Part shown: in pieces, positions 38,201 to 45,882 of the stretch
Layout: each line of letters opens with the position of its first letter
How positions within the stretch are numbered: position 1 is the stretch's first letter
Assembly: GCF_002093745.1 (NCBI RefSeq)
Contig: NZ_MTSB01000010.1
Coordinates: 159,372 to 223,371, forward strand
Direction: 5' to 3'
Source of the DNA: Pseudomonas graminis
Lineage (GTDB): Bacteria; Pseudomonadota; Gammaproteobacteria; Pseudomonadales; Pseudomonadaceae
Length of the DNA: 64,000 nucleotides
The notes under the pieces: model-generated
The model's input: the letters and a program-made list of their open reading frames with translations, nothing else
Databases searched by the model: none
What the model was told of the DNA's origin: nothing
Program-made: the position numbers and the translations under genes

Positions 38201-38603
38201 TGGCGAACTGAGCCGCACCCTCGACAAACTGCGCGGCGAGGTCACCTACGAATACGAAGCCAACGGCCGCCTGCTTGAACACAACCCCGAAAAACGCTTC
38301 GAAGGCGAAGCGTACCGCTACGACGCCGCTGGCAACCGCCTGAACTTCAACACCAGCCGCTTCGACCGCGTCCAGGACAACCGCCTCAAGCAATGGAGCC
38401 ACAACGAGTACAAATACGACGCATGGGGCAATCTGGTCGAGAAAATCGTCGGCATCGTCCTATGGGAAAAGCGCCCCAAGGGACGCTTCAGTCAATCACG
38501 CCACACCTCAAAGCACACTCAACGGATACTCCACAATCACCCGCACTTCATCCAGGTCCGATTCAAATGCGGTGGCCCGGGTTGTCGCTTGGCGCACGCG
38601 TAG
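35235..38603 (+). CDS. PAAR-Rhs polymorphic toxin, truncated before the toxin domain
   Basis: 1122-residue frame. Two hydrophobic helices near residues 17-65 and the prePAAR/PAAR segment (SPNVFINGRPAAFAIDST...SPNVFIGGG, about 78-155) form the T6SS-spike cap. RHS/YD repeats follow from about 230 (GNPVDTTTGRKLLIDESDF, many Y-D-x-x-G-R-L-type repeats). Native sequence ends near residue 1075 (EYKYDAWGNLVEKIVGI). The last 45 residues come from reading across the oprD terminator and the antisense of oprD. The end of the Rhs core with its DPxGxxGG motif, the C-terminal toxin and the immunity gene are missing. The locus is therefore likely inactive as a toxin. No vgrG is nearby. Confidence 0.85.
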   Translation: MFEAARLMDEIEHTGALTGFLLGAVVGIAAVAYVSFAFATCGFGAILLGLAVGLAGNALASLGESIGSAFSSPAGQIESASPNVFINGRPAAFAIDSTAVCDKHSPIVKVAEGSSNVFINGQPAARKGDKLTCGSKIGTGSPNVFIGGGTQRYLPVNEEVSATARYVVDILLVVAGGAKAVVSIAKLGLQAGLKAAGPCALRFMGGILLSDAVVRFGVAPLAEKVLGGLHGNPVDTTTGRKLLIDESDFSLPGLMPIEWTRFYASDLDVDSALGKGWVLPWEQSLRRKGSFLYLSDNQGRSVPFVTLDYNERIYNAQEQLYLVRTNGGHYLLQTLDNVFYYFGEVPDDNQPVTLQRIENALGHFLHFVRSEDGILTDICATGGQRVHLHYDEVTRRLSTVKRIVDGEAVETLVRYGYDSNGQLNSVYNRNGDSVRNFSYTDSLMTRHANALRLSCEYRWEVLGDKPRVVEHWTSDGEHFHFDYDLEARQTRVTDVLGRHADVTYNKDRRVVASTDFGGQPYHIDLDDTGNITGLTLPDGNQLGFEYDDLSRLTAETDPLGRTTRFKHHFKTTLVKQVTYPDGALWQARYDDRGNLVAEIDAMGHKTEYLNSEDGLPHTIIDATHKSKYLWWNNLAQVERFQDCSGKSTYYRYDERQQLVAVTDALNNTTTLERKPGGEVLCIHHPDGSRERFTYNAHGQVLTHTNGKDQTTHLSRNARGLPTRRQDPKGLMVAYQYDKAMRLTALTNENDATYTFAYDNADHLIEEKRIDQLTRRFSYNLGGHLTQVEETGHGEKGERPQRSTHFERDPIGRLLARLNDDARQDFTYDDSDRLLSIQRTPTDGGRKLGVTAEKLEFAYDILGRLTQETSPQGALTYDYDPLSNLTTLTLPTGQHLNHLYYGSGHLHQLNLDGQLISDMERDDLHREVYRTQGKLTSCFGYDALGRKAWQYATTLPAEKLSQIQNPLIKPERYVEHAYNPIHRRYEYDPAGELSRTLDKLRGEVTYEYEANGRLLEHNPEKRFEGEAYRYDAAGNRLNFNTSRFDRVQDNRLKQWSHNEYKYDAWGNLVEKIVGIVLWEKRPKGRFSQSRHTSKHTQRILHNHPHFIQVRFKCGGPGCRLAHA
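38467..38488 (-). terminator. Rho-independent terminator of the oprD-family gene
   Basis: On the minus strand AAGCGTCCC, TT, GGGGCGCTT, then four Ts, 20 bp beyond the porin stop. The truncated Rhs frame reads through it. Confidence 0.7.
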
Positions 38604-39833
38604 CGACAAGTCTTTCAGTGAGCCGGTCTGCACGATGTATTTCGCCTCGATGTCGCGTTCCCAGCGCTTCTGATCGATCAGCGGGTTGCCTTGTGCGTCG
38701 CGGCGCATGTAGGTGCTGTTGGCGTTGGAGTAGTCGGCGTCGGTGCCTTTGCCGTAGCGGGTCATGAATGACAGGCCGGGGACGCCGAAGGTGGACATGT
38801 CGAGGTTGTAGGTGACCATCCATGAGCGCTCTTTGGGTGAGTTGAAGTCGCTGTACTGAATGGAGTTGGCCAGGTAGATGGAGTCGGACTGCCTGAGGTA
38901 GTCGAAGTCGTCATCGCCTTGGTTGCGCTGGTGCGAGAGCGACAGGGTGTGCGCGTCGTATTGCAGGGCGACTTTTGCACTCCAGATGTCGTTGTCGAAT
39001 TCGCCGAGCAGTTTTTTGCCTTCGTCGGTGGCGTTGTAATAGTTCAGGCTGCTGGTCAGTGACAGGTCGTCGGAGAGGGGCAATACGTAAGACGCCGAGG
39101 CGTATTTCTGGTCCCAGGCATCTTTGAGTCGGCTGGTGTAGAGGCCAAGGCTCAGGCGATCGGTGGCTTGATAATCACCGCCGAAGTAGGCCACCCAGGG
39201 AGAGTCGACCGCGCCGCCGTAGAAGGTGACGAAGCCGTCGCGCATGTTGCTGGAGACGGGCTGGCTCATGGAGTGCAAGCGACCGCCCTGCAAAGCCAGG
39301 CCGTTGAAGCTGTTGTTGATCGCCGTGATGCCGCGAAAGCTTTCCGGCAGCAGCCGTGAGTCGCCGAAGGCAACCACGGGCGTGGACGGGAAGACATCGC
39401 CCACGTTCACGACGGTGTCGAAGGCTCTGGCCTTCAGCGAGCCGCCGACTTTGGTGTATTCGTCGCGGGCATTGCCCTCTCCATCGACCGGCAGCACGTC
39501 GAACGCGCTGCGCCCGCCGTTGCGTCCGTCACCCGTGTCGAGCTTGATGCCGATCATGGCAAAGGCATCGACCCCGACGCCGAACGTGCCCTGGGTGAAC
39601 CCTGACTCGAATCGCCCGATGATGCCCTGCGCCCACGCTTCGGAGTAGCCATTGCCGGTAGGGCTGGACTCGCCGTTGCGATGGTCCCGGTTCATGTAGA
39701 AGTTGCGGTTGAGTACGGTCAGTGTACTGCCTTCGATGAAGCCTTCTTTTGGTTCTTCGGCAACTACTGCAACCGGCGTAACACCGGCAAGTGCCGAGCA
39801 TAGGGCCAGTGATAATGTTTTAAATTGAGTCAT
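38508..39833 (-). CDS. OprD family outer-membrane porin
   Basis: 441 residues from ATG 39833 (GGAG five nt upstream). Signal peptide MTQFKTLSLALCSALAGVTPVAVVA. Beta-barrel porin of the OprD/OccD type: FIEGSTLTVLNRNFYMNRD, later GYSEAWAQGIIGRFESGFTQGTFGVGVDA, and the C-terminal strand with final VRVIVEYPLSVL. OprD-family porins take up specific small solutes such as basic amino acids, peptides or aromatic acids; the substrate here cannot be told. It converges with the Rhs gene, and their frames overlap by 96 bp only because of the Rhs truncation. Confidence 0.93.
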   Translation of the reverse strand: MTQFKTLSLALCSALAGVTPVAVVAEEPKEGFIEGSTLTVLNRNFYMNRDHRNGESSPTGNGYSEAWAQGIIGRFESGFTQGTFGVGVDAFAMIGIKLDTGDGRNGGRSAFDVLPVDGEGNARDEYTKVGGSLKARAFDTVVNVGDVFPSTPVVAFGDSRLLPESFRGITAINNSFNGLALQGGRLHSMSQPVSSNMRDGFVTFYGGAVDSPWVAYFGGDYQATDRLSLGLYTSRLKDAWDQKYASASYVLPLSDDLSLTSSLNYYNATDEGKKLLGEFDNDIWSAKVALQYDAHTLSLSHQRNQGDDDFDYLRQSDSIYLANSIQYSDFNSPKERSWMVTYNLDMSTFGVPGLSFMTRYGKGTDADYSNANSTYMRRDAQGNPLIDQKRWERDIEAKYIVQTGSLKDLSLRVRQATTRATAFESDLDEVRVIVEYPLSVL

Positions 39834-40136
39834 GTGCGCTCCGTCCAATCGGCAGATTGTTTTAAACGTGTCGACCTGGCTTTTTATATATTCGAGAGCT
39901 GCCAGTGGGGCACAATCTTGAAGTGGCGAAGATAACGTCAAGGTGACGGGAAGATTACAAATAGGTAAGGAAGCGCGTTATAGGGTGTGCTCATTCAATA
40001 AAATGAAACATGCGCCTTGCCCTTGCGGGAATAAAAAAAGCGCCCCGAAGGACGCTTGAAGATTCGCCCCGGCCAAAGGAGCAGGGAGCTGCTACACAGG
40101 GCGAATGGGGGTGCAGCGGGTCGGCCATCAAAGGCA
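39834..40136. other. Intergenic region upstream of the porin gene
   Basis: 303-bp same-strand gap. It contains the terminator of the next small gene (40034-40058) and the upstream region of the porin gene. I see no further gene or convincing operator. An ATTCGCCC / GGGCGAAT inverted pair lies near 40061-40108. Confidence 0.4.
40034..40058 (-). terminator. Terminator of the small exported-protein gene
   Basis: Minus-strand hairpin AAGCGTCC / GGGGCGCTT ending in seven Ts, about 80 bp after the stop at 40137. Its sequence closely resembles the terminator of the porin gene. Confidence 0.7.
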
Positions 40137-40355
40137 TCAGCCTTCGGACTTGGTCGACCGTTCGGCCTCGGCTTTGTCGTCTGTATTGACGTACCGCTCG
40201 GCTTTGTTGCTGCTGTTCTGTTCCTTGAAGCGCAGTTCCTGTGCCAGGCGCATCTTGTCAGCAGCAGGGCTTGCGAACTCGTTACCGTCGTCGGCGAAAG
40301 CTGCAGTGGCGGACAAGGCAGCTACGGCGAAGACCATCGACTTGATCAGTTTCAT
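40137..40355 (-). CDS. Small exported protein of unknown function
   Basis: 72 residues counted from the third of three consecutive ATGs, the best spaced from AGAGG. Signal peptide MKLIKSMVFAVAALSATAAFA, leaving a 50-residue charged mature peptide (DDGNEFASPAADKMRLAQELRFKEQNSS). The style resembles small pseudomonad periplasmic proteins induced by stress or metals, but I recognise no specific family. Alternative starts at 40358 and 40361 add one or two methionines. Confidence 0.65.
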   Translation of the reverse strand: MKLIKSMVFAVAALSATAAFADDGNEFASPAADKMRLAQELRFKEQNSSNKAERYVNTDDKAEAERSTKSEG

Positions 40356-40576
40356 CATCATTACCTCTTGGGTGTGTAAGAAGGTCCTTAAAAGCTCGGT
40401 GCTCGTCAGGGATGAAACAAGCTTACGCCGGGATAACTAACAGGAAGGTGAGCGGACAATGACAATACTGTTAGAAAGCTGACACCTGCGAGATAACCGA
40501 TTTGTAATGTTTCAGCCACTTTCCGGTTAGTGTCGGCTTGTTAAGGTTAAGCCACCTTCAAACGGAGACACAGAAA

Positions 40577-40906
40577 ATGCGCACTGCTAAATCGTTGTTA
40601 CTTGCCCTGGCTATCCTGTCGCCCATGAGTGCTTTCGCTTACACCACGGATGAAGTCAAAGCCACCACGGTGATAAAAGAGCACCAGGCCAGCGTACAGA
40701 AATACGCCGCCATCCATAACAAACCCATGCCGGAGATCAAAGAGTATAAGTACGGAATGAAGCTGGACGTCGCCAAGGTCATCCGCAAATCCCCGGACCT
40801 GCAGACCTGTGCCGTGATGCCAAAACTGATGACCTACGAGGACTCCAAAGGCAAGCTGAACACTGTGCAGTATCAGGTCCTGAGCGGGTGCAGAAACAGC
40901 CAATGA
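40577..40906 (+). CDS. DUF2790 family exported protein
   Basis: 109 residues from ATG 40577 (GGAG upstream). Signal peptide MRTAKSLLLALAILSPMSAFA. The mature part matches the DUF2790 pattern common in pseudomonads: MKLDVAKVIRKSPDLQTCAVMPKLMTYEDSKGKLNTVQYQVLSGC with two conserved cysteines. Function is unknown; relatives often respond to metals or phosphate. It is monocistronic with its own terminator and divergent from the 72-residue exported protein gene. Confidence 0.78.
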   Translation: MRTAKSLLLALAILSPMSAFAYTTDEVKATTVIKEHQASVQKYAAIHNKPMPEIKEYKYGMKLDVAKVIRKSPDLQTCAVMPKLMTYEDSKGKLNTVQYQVLSGCRNSQ

Positions 40907-40945
40907 TTCTGAACCTGCCAGGGAGGCCACCCAGCGTTAAATCCC

Positions 40946-40980
40946 ATCAGCCCGGACCATCCTCCGGGCTGATTTTTTTT
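40946..40980 (+). terminator. Rho-independent terminator of the DUF2790 gene
   Basis: Perfect 11-bp stem ATCAGCCCGGA / TCCGGGCTGAT, six-base loop, eight Ts, 40 bp after the stop. Confidence 0.92.
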
Positions 40981-41180
40981 CGTTTCTTGCCCGCTGAAAA
41001 TGCTGCTCACCAACCGCCTGACCGTTTATTCCCGCCTTTTTTGCAACATCACCGTCTTTGCGTGGTCAACGCAGACCCGCTATGTCGTATCGCCATGTGT
41101 CTGGAGGCCGCTCGGGTCCATCCAACACAGTCTCGGTTACGGCGATCGAGAAACTGCAATCACGGATTTTGGAATGACGG

Positions 41181-42440
41181 ATGCTTGAACTCGCTGCTGG
41201 TTTTATCTGCCTCACTGCGCTGCTGACCTATGTGAACTATCGTTTTATCGGTCTGCCTCCCACCATTGGCGTGATGGTCACTGCGCTGATGTTCTCGTTG
41301 CTTCTGCAGGGGCTGAGTTTTCTGGGCTACCCCGGCCTGGAAGATCGCGTTCAACAATTGATCGGCCAGATCGACTTCGGCGATTTGCTGATGAACTGGA
41401 TGCTGTCGTTCCTGCTGTTCGCCGGAGCGCTGCACGTCAACCTCGGTGATCTGAAGAACTACCGCTGGCCCATCGGCCTGCTGGCGACCTTCGGCGTGCT
41501 GATCGCGACGACTGTCATTGGCGCGCTGGCCTACTGGATCTTTGCCTTGTTCGGCTGGCATGTCAGCCCGCTGTACTGCCTGCTGTTCGGCGCACTGATC
41601 TCGCCCACCGACCCGATTGCGGTGCTCGGCGTGTTGCGGACCGCCAATGCGTCCAAGCCTCTGAAGACCACTATTGTCGGTGAGTCGCTGTTCAACGACG
41701 GTACGGCGGTGGTGGTGTTCACGGTGCTGCTGGGCATTGCGCAACTGGGCGAGACGCCCACGGTCGGCGAAACCGCGCTGTTGTTCGTCCACGAAGCGAT
41801 TGGCGGCGTGCTGTTCGGCGGGCTGATCGGCTACGCCGTGTACCTGATGATCAAGAGCATCGAGCAATACCAGATCGAAGTCATGCTGACCCTGGCGCTG
41901 GTCATCGGCGGCTCGGCCATGGCCACGGAGCTGCACGTCTCAGGCCCGATTGCGATGGTGGTGGCGGGTTTGATTATCGGCAACATGGGCCGCAATCTGG
42001 CCATGAACGACATGACCCGTCGTTACATGGACGGTTTCTGGGAATTGCTGGATGACATGCTCAATGCGCTGCTGTTCGCGCTGATCGGCATGGAACTGTT
42101 GCTGCTGCCGTTCTCGTGGCAGCACTTGATCGCCGCCAGCCTGCTGGCCGTGGCGATTCTGCTCTCGCGTTTTGTCACCGTGGCACCGGCCATTCTGCTG
42201 CTGCGTCGCTGGCGCAAGGTGCCGCACGGCACGATCCGCATTCTGACCTGGGGCGGCCTGCGCGGCGGCGTCTCGGTGGCCCTGGCGCTGGCCTTGCCCA
42301 CCGGACCGGAACGCGACCTGCTGCTGAGCATCACGTACATTGTGGTGCTGCTGTCGATTCTCTTGCAGGGGCTGACAATCGGCAAGCTGGTGCATGCCGT
42401 CACCCGTTCACCACAGGCAAAAGAACCGACAGACCATTGA
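41181..42440 (+). CDS. CPA1-family cation:proton antiporter (NhaP/NHE type)
   Basis: 419 residues with about twelve transmembrane helices. Family motifs LISPTDPIAVLGVLR and VGESLFNDGTAVVVF carry the ion-binding acidic residues, and RILTWGGLRGGVSVALALAL lies near the C-terminus. It exchanges Na+ or K+ for protons at the inner membrane. It lacks the long cytoplasmic C-terminus of some NhaP proteins. The stop is directly abutted by the convergent AraC-type gene (TGATCA), with no terminator between them. Confidence 0.9.
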   Translation: MLELAAGFICLTALLTYVNYRFIGLPPTIGVMVTALMFSLLLQGLSFLGYPGLEDRVQQLIGQIDFGDLLMNWMLSFLLFAGALHVNLGDLKNYRWPIGLLATFGVLIATTVIGALAYWIFALFGWHVSPLYCLLFGALISPTDPIAVLGVLRTANASKPLKTTIVGESLFNDGTAVVVFTVLLGIAQLGETPTVGETALLFVHEAIGGVLFGGLIGYAVYLMIKSIEQYQIEVMLTLALVIGGSAMATELHVSGPIAMVVAGLIIGNMGRNLAMNDMTRRYMDGFWELLDDMLNALLFALIGMELLLLPFSWQHLIAASLLAVAILLSRFVTVAPAILLLRRWRKVPHGTIRILTWGGLRGGVSVALALALPTGPERDLLLSITYIVVLLSILLQGLTIGKLVHAVTRSPQAKEPTDH

Positions 42441-43340
42441 TCAGACCAATGCAGCAGCACGCCGGTAATCACTGGGCGTCTGCTGCATTTCCACACGAAA
42501 GTGCCGGTTGAAGTTGGACAGGTTGGCGTAGCCGACCTCAAAACAGATGTCCGACACCGACATCTCGCTTTGCAGCAGCAACCGGCAAGCCCGCTGGATT
42601 CGCAACTTGCGCATCAGGTCAATGAAGCAGTGGCCGGTGGTTCGTTTGAAGAACCGTGAGAAGCCCGGATCGCTCATGTCCAGTCGTCGTGCGATCACCG
42701 AAAGCCGGATATCACTGGTCAGCTCTGTAAGCAGGTAATCGAACGCTTTGTTGATCCGCTCTGAACTGCGCGCATCGAGGGTGGGGGCATACCAGGCGCT
42801 GGCCAGCAGACGCACCTCCTGCGCGGGTGCTTTCATCAGCGTGTTGACCAGTTGCAGGAACAGAATCAGCCGCTCCAGCCCTTGGGCCGGGCCGATCCTT
42901 TCCAGCAGTTGCGCCGCCTGTAGCGCCGTTGCACCGGAAAACTCCAGCCCGCGACGCGCCTGCTCGAACAGGTGCTGCAAGTCACCCAGTTCCGGCAGCG
43001 TAGCGCGCAGTGCCAGCAGCGCTGCACCGTCGAATTGCAAGACCACGTCACGCCCGGCCAGGTGCTCACCGGGGGCCAGGTCACCCATCCAGTCGTGGGG
43101 CAGATCGGGACCGATCAGTGCCACATGGCCTGCACTGAATTCACCGATGTAATCCCCGGCCACCAGCTTGCCGCTGCCTTGGCGGATCAGATGGATTTCG
43201 AATTCCGGGTGGTGATTCCAGCGCGCCAACGCGTAGGGATAGTCATGCTCATACCAGCGAAAGCAATGGTCAGGCTGCGGGAGGATGACCTCCAGCTCGG
43301 CGGGACGCTGCTCGAACAAGGCAGTACGGCTGTCAGGCAC
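42441..43340 (-). CDS. AraC-family regulator, MtlR-like
   Basis: 299 residues. N-terminal cupin-like sensor (RWYEHDYPYALARWNHHPEFEIHLIRQGSGK) and C-terminal AraC double helix-turn-helix (IRLSVIARRLDMSDPGFSRFFKRTTGHCF, then SVSDICFEVGYANLSNFNRHFRVEMQQTPSDYR). Its position, divergent from a polyol solute-binding protein gene, and its sequence style match MtlR, the activator of mannitol/sorbitol/arabitol use in fluorescent pseudomonads. The inducer here is inferred only. Confidence 0.82.
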   Translation of the reverse strand: MPDSRTALFEQRPAELEVILPQPDHCFRWYEHDYPYALARWNHHPEFEIHLIRQGSGKLVAGDYIGEFSAGHVALIGPDLPHDWMGDLAPGEHLAGRDVVLQFDGAALLALRATLPELGDLQHLFEQARRGLEFSGATALQAAQLLERIGPAQGLERLILFLQLVNTLMKAPAQEVRLLASAWYAPTLDARSSERINKAFDYLLTELTSDIRLSVIARRLDMSDPGFSRFFKRTTGHCFIDLMRKLRIQRACRLLLQSEMSVSDICFEVGYANLSNFNRHFRVEMQQTPSDYRRAAALV

Positions 43341-43431
43341 TGGATGCCCCTTTTATCGTTATGAAGGCTCTGCGGACAGGTAAACATACGCTTTCCCGAT
43401 CAGCGAGTGCTAGTTCGCGCCTGACCCGAGG

Positions 43432-43486
43432 CTGATACTTTTTTGATTTCAGACAGCCGGGCAGGCCTCGGTTAAAAAAGTATCAG
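43432..43486. promoter_or_regulatory. Long perfect inverted repeat between the AraC gene and the solute-binding protein gene
   Basis: Arms CTGATACTTTTTT (43432-43444) and AAAAAAGTATCAG (43474-43486), 29 bp apart. In the divergent region it is a natural operator candidate for the MtlR-like activator or the DeoR protein. It could also be a hairpin. Confidence 0.6.
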
Positions 43487-43621
43487 TCCGGTGTTCTTGC
43501 TGCGTTTGTCCGGCTGCGCACGGGCTGCTGTAATCGGGCTGTCCACCAAGGCCTCCCAGCCGTGGTCAACAACAAAAACAATAGCTCCCGCCGTGCAAGG
43601 CGCGGAGTGGAGAGCACTACG

Positions 43622-44938
43622 ATGAACATTCACAAAGCGCTTTTCCTGTCCGCAGGCGTGTCTGTCGCCCTCATCAGCCTGGCCAGTCAGGCCGCCGACA
43701 CCGTGACCATCGCGACCGTGAACAACGGCGACATGATCCGCATGCAGCGCCTGTCGAAAATCTTTGAACAGCAGCACCCTGAGATCAAACTCAACTGGGT
43801 GGTGCTGGAAGAGAACGTCTTGCGTCAGCGCCTGACCACCGACATCGCCACACAGGGCGGCCAGTTCGACGTGTTGACCATCGGCACTTACGAAACCCCG
43901 CTGTGGGGCGCGAAACAATGGCTGGAGCCGGTCACCGGGCTTTCACCTGAATACGATCTGGAAGATATCTTTCCCTCGGTACGTCAGGGCCTGTCGGTGA
44001 AAGACACCCTTTACGCCCTGCCCTTTTATGGCGAAAGCACGATCACTTACTACCGCACCGATCTGTTCAAGCAGGCGGGCCTGAGCATGCCGGAGCACCC
44101 GACCTGGACGCAACTGGGCGAGTTCGCGGCGAAGCTTCATCAGCCCGACAAAGGTATTTACGGCATGTGCCTGCGCGGCAAGGCCGGTTGGGGTGAAAAC
44201 ATTGCGCTGCTCAGCACGATGGCCAACGCGTTCGGCGCGCGCTGGTTCGATGAGCAATGGAAACCCGAGTTGACCAGCCCGGAATGGACCAAAGCCGCCA
44301 ACTTCTACGTCGATACCCTCAAGAAGTACGGCCCGCCGGGCGTGTCGAGTAATGGCTTCAACGAAACCCTTGCGCTGTTCAATAGCGGCAAATGCGCGCT
44401 GTGGGTGGACGCCAGCGTGGCAGGCTCCTTCACCACCGACAAAGAGCAAAGCAAGGTGGTCGACAGCGTCGGCTTCGCACCTGCGCCGGTTGAAGTGACC
44501 GACAAAGGCTCCTCATGGCTTTACGCCTGGTCGCTGGCGATACCGGCCACTTCGAAGCACAAGGACGCCGCCAAAGCGTTCATCACCTGGGCAACGTCCA
44601 AAGACTATATCGATCTGGTCGCCAAGACCGATGGCATCACCAATGTACCGCCCGGCACCCGGACCTCCACGTACAGCGAGGCCTACCTCAAGGCCGCGCC
44701 GTTCGCCAAGGTTACGCTGCAGATGATGCAACACGCTGATCCCGCGCAACCTTCAGCCAAGCCGGTGCCTTACGTGGGCATCCAGTACGTGACCATTCCG
44801 GAGTTTCAGGCAATCGGCACCTCGGTCGGCAAGCTGTTCTCTGCGGCGGTGACTGGACAGACCACGACCGAGCAGGCGCTCGCTGCCGCACAGGCCGTTA
44901 CCGAACGCGAGATGAAACGCGCCGGTTATCCGAAGTAA
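43622..44938 (+). CDS. Polyol/sugar ABC transporter solute-binding protein (MtlE/SmoE-like)
   Basis: 438 residues from ATG 43622. Signal peptide ends LISLASQAAD. Family 1 solute-binding protein: VTIATVNNGDMIRMQRLSKIFEQQHPEIKLNWV, then DVLTIGTYETPLWG and the hinge and C-terminal segments (SSWLYAWSLAIPATSKHKDAAKAFITW). It resembles the sorbitol/mannitol binding proteins of mtl or smo operons. Normally two permease genes and an ATPase follow; here an SDR gene comes after a 39-bp gap with no trace of them. It may depend on a transporter encoded elsewhere or be a relic. Confidence 0.88.
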   Translation: MNIHKALFLSAGVSVALISLASQAADTVTIATVNNGDMIRMQRLSKIFEQQHPEIKLNWVVLEENVLRQRLTTDIATQGGQFDVLTIGTYETPLWGAKQWLEPVTGLSPEYDLEDIFPSVRQGLSVKDTLYALPFYGESTITYYRTDLFKQAGLSMPEHPTWTQLGEFAAKLHQPDKGIYGMCLRGKAGWGENIALLSTMANAFGARWFDEQWKPELTSPEWTKAANFYVDTLKKYGPPGVSSNGFNETLALFNSGKCALWVDASVAGSFTTDKEQSKVVDSVGFAPAPVEVTDKGSSWLYAWSLAIPATSKHKDAAKAFITWATSKDYIDLVAKTDGITNVPPGTRTSTYSEAYLKAAPFAKVTLQMMQHADPAQPSAKPVPYVGIQYVTIPEFQAIGTSVGKLFSAAVTGQTTTEQALAAAQAVTEREMKRAGYPK

Positions 44939-44977
44939 CCCGGCAGCCCTCACACTTATTGGACGGATGATGAACCC

Positions 44978-45751
44978 ATGAATCGACTTGAAGGCAAAAG
45001 CGCGCTGATCACCGGATCGGCGCGGGGCATCGGGCGCTCGTTTGCGCAGGCCTACATTCGCGAAGGCGCCAGCGTAGCGATTGCTGATATCAATCTGGAG
45101 CGTGCGCAGGCCACAGCAGCTGAGCTAGGACCGAACGCTTATGCCGTCAGAATGGACGTGACGGATCAGGCGTCCATCGATCAGGCCGTCGCCGCGGTGG
45201 TAGCGCAGACCGGCAAGCTGGATATCCTGATCAACAACGCCGCGTTGTTCGATCTGGCACCGATTGTCGATATCACCCGCGACAGCTACGAGCGACTGTT
45301 TTCAATCAATGTCGCGGGCACGCTGTTTACCTTGCAGGCCGCAGCGAAGCAGATGATTGCTCAGGGCCACGGCGGCAAGATCATCAACATGGCCAGCCAG
45401 GCAGGTCGTCGAGGCGAGGCGCTGGTGGCGGTGTATTGCGCGACCAAGGCCGCGGTGATCAGCCTGACGCAATCGGCGGGGCTGGACCTCATCCGCCACG
45501 GCATCAATGTGAACGCCATCGCACCGGGCGTGGTGGACGGCGAACACTGGGATGGCGTCGACGCGATGTTCGCCCGCTATGAAAACCGGCCACTGGGCGA
45601 AAAGAAAAAGCTGGTGGGCGAGCAGGTGCCGTACGGGCGCATGGGCACGGCGGATGACCTGACCGGCATGGCGATTTTCCTGGCCTCGGCCGACAGCGAA
45701 TACGTGGTGGCCCAGACCTACAACGTGGACGGTGGCAACTGGATGAGCTGA
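44978..45751 (+). CDS. SDR-family polyol dehydrogenase (sorbitol/galactitol type)
   Basis: 257 residues. Classical short-chain dehydrogenase: NAD motif TGSARGIGRSFA, NNAA at about 90, catalytic Ser in NMASQAGRRG and Tyr-Lys in VYCATKAAV. It resembles L-iditol 2-dehydrogenase/SmoS, oxidising sorbitol or galactitol to a ketose with NAD. It follows the polyol solute-binding gene by 39 bp, supporting this role. The exact substrate is unproven. Confidence 0.85.
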   Translation: MNRLEGKSALITGSARGIGRSFAQAYIREGASVAIADINLERAQATAAELGPNAYAVRMDVTDQASIDQAVAAVVAQTGKLDILINNAALFDLAPIVDITRDSYERLFSINVAGTLFTLQAAAKQMIAQGHGGKIINMASQAGRRGEALVAVYCATKAAVISLTQSAGLDLIRHGINVNAIAPGVVDGEHWDGVDAMFARYENRPLGEKKKLVGEQVPYGRMGTADDLTGMAIFLASADSEYVVAQTYNVDGGNWMS

Positions 45752-45882
45752 GCACTGACTGTTGCAAAGATGAGCCGAACCGCGCAAAAAAGCCCGGTCG
45801 CCGCTTCCATTGCCGAGGCGATTGGCTAAGATGCGCGGACCGCCTGCTGCCTGGGGCGGCTCATTGAGGTACAGGAGTACGA

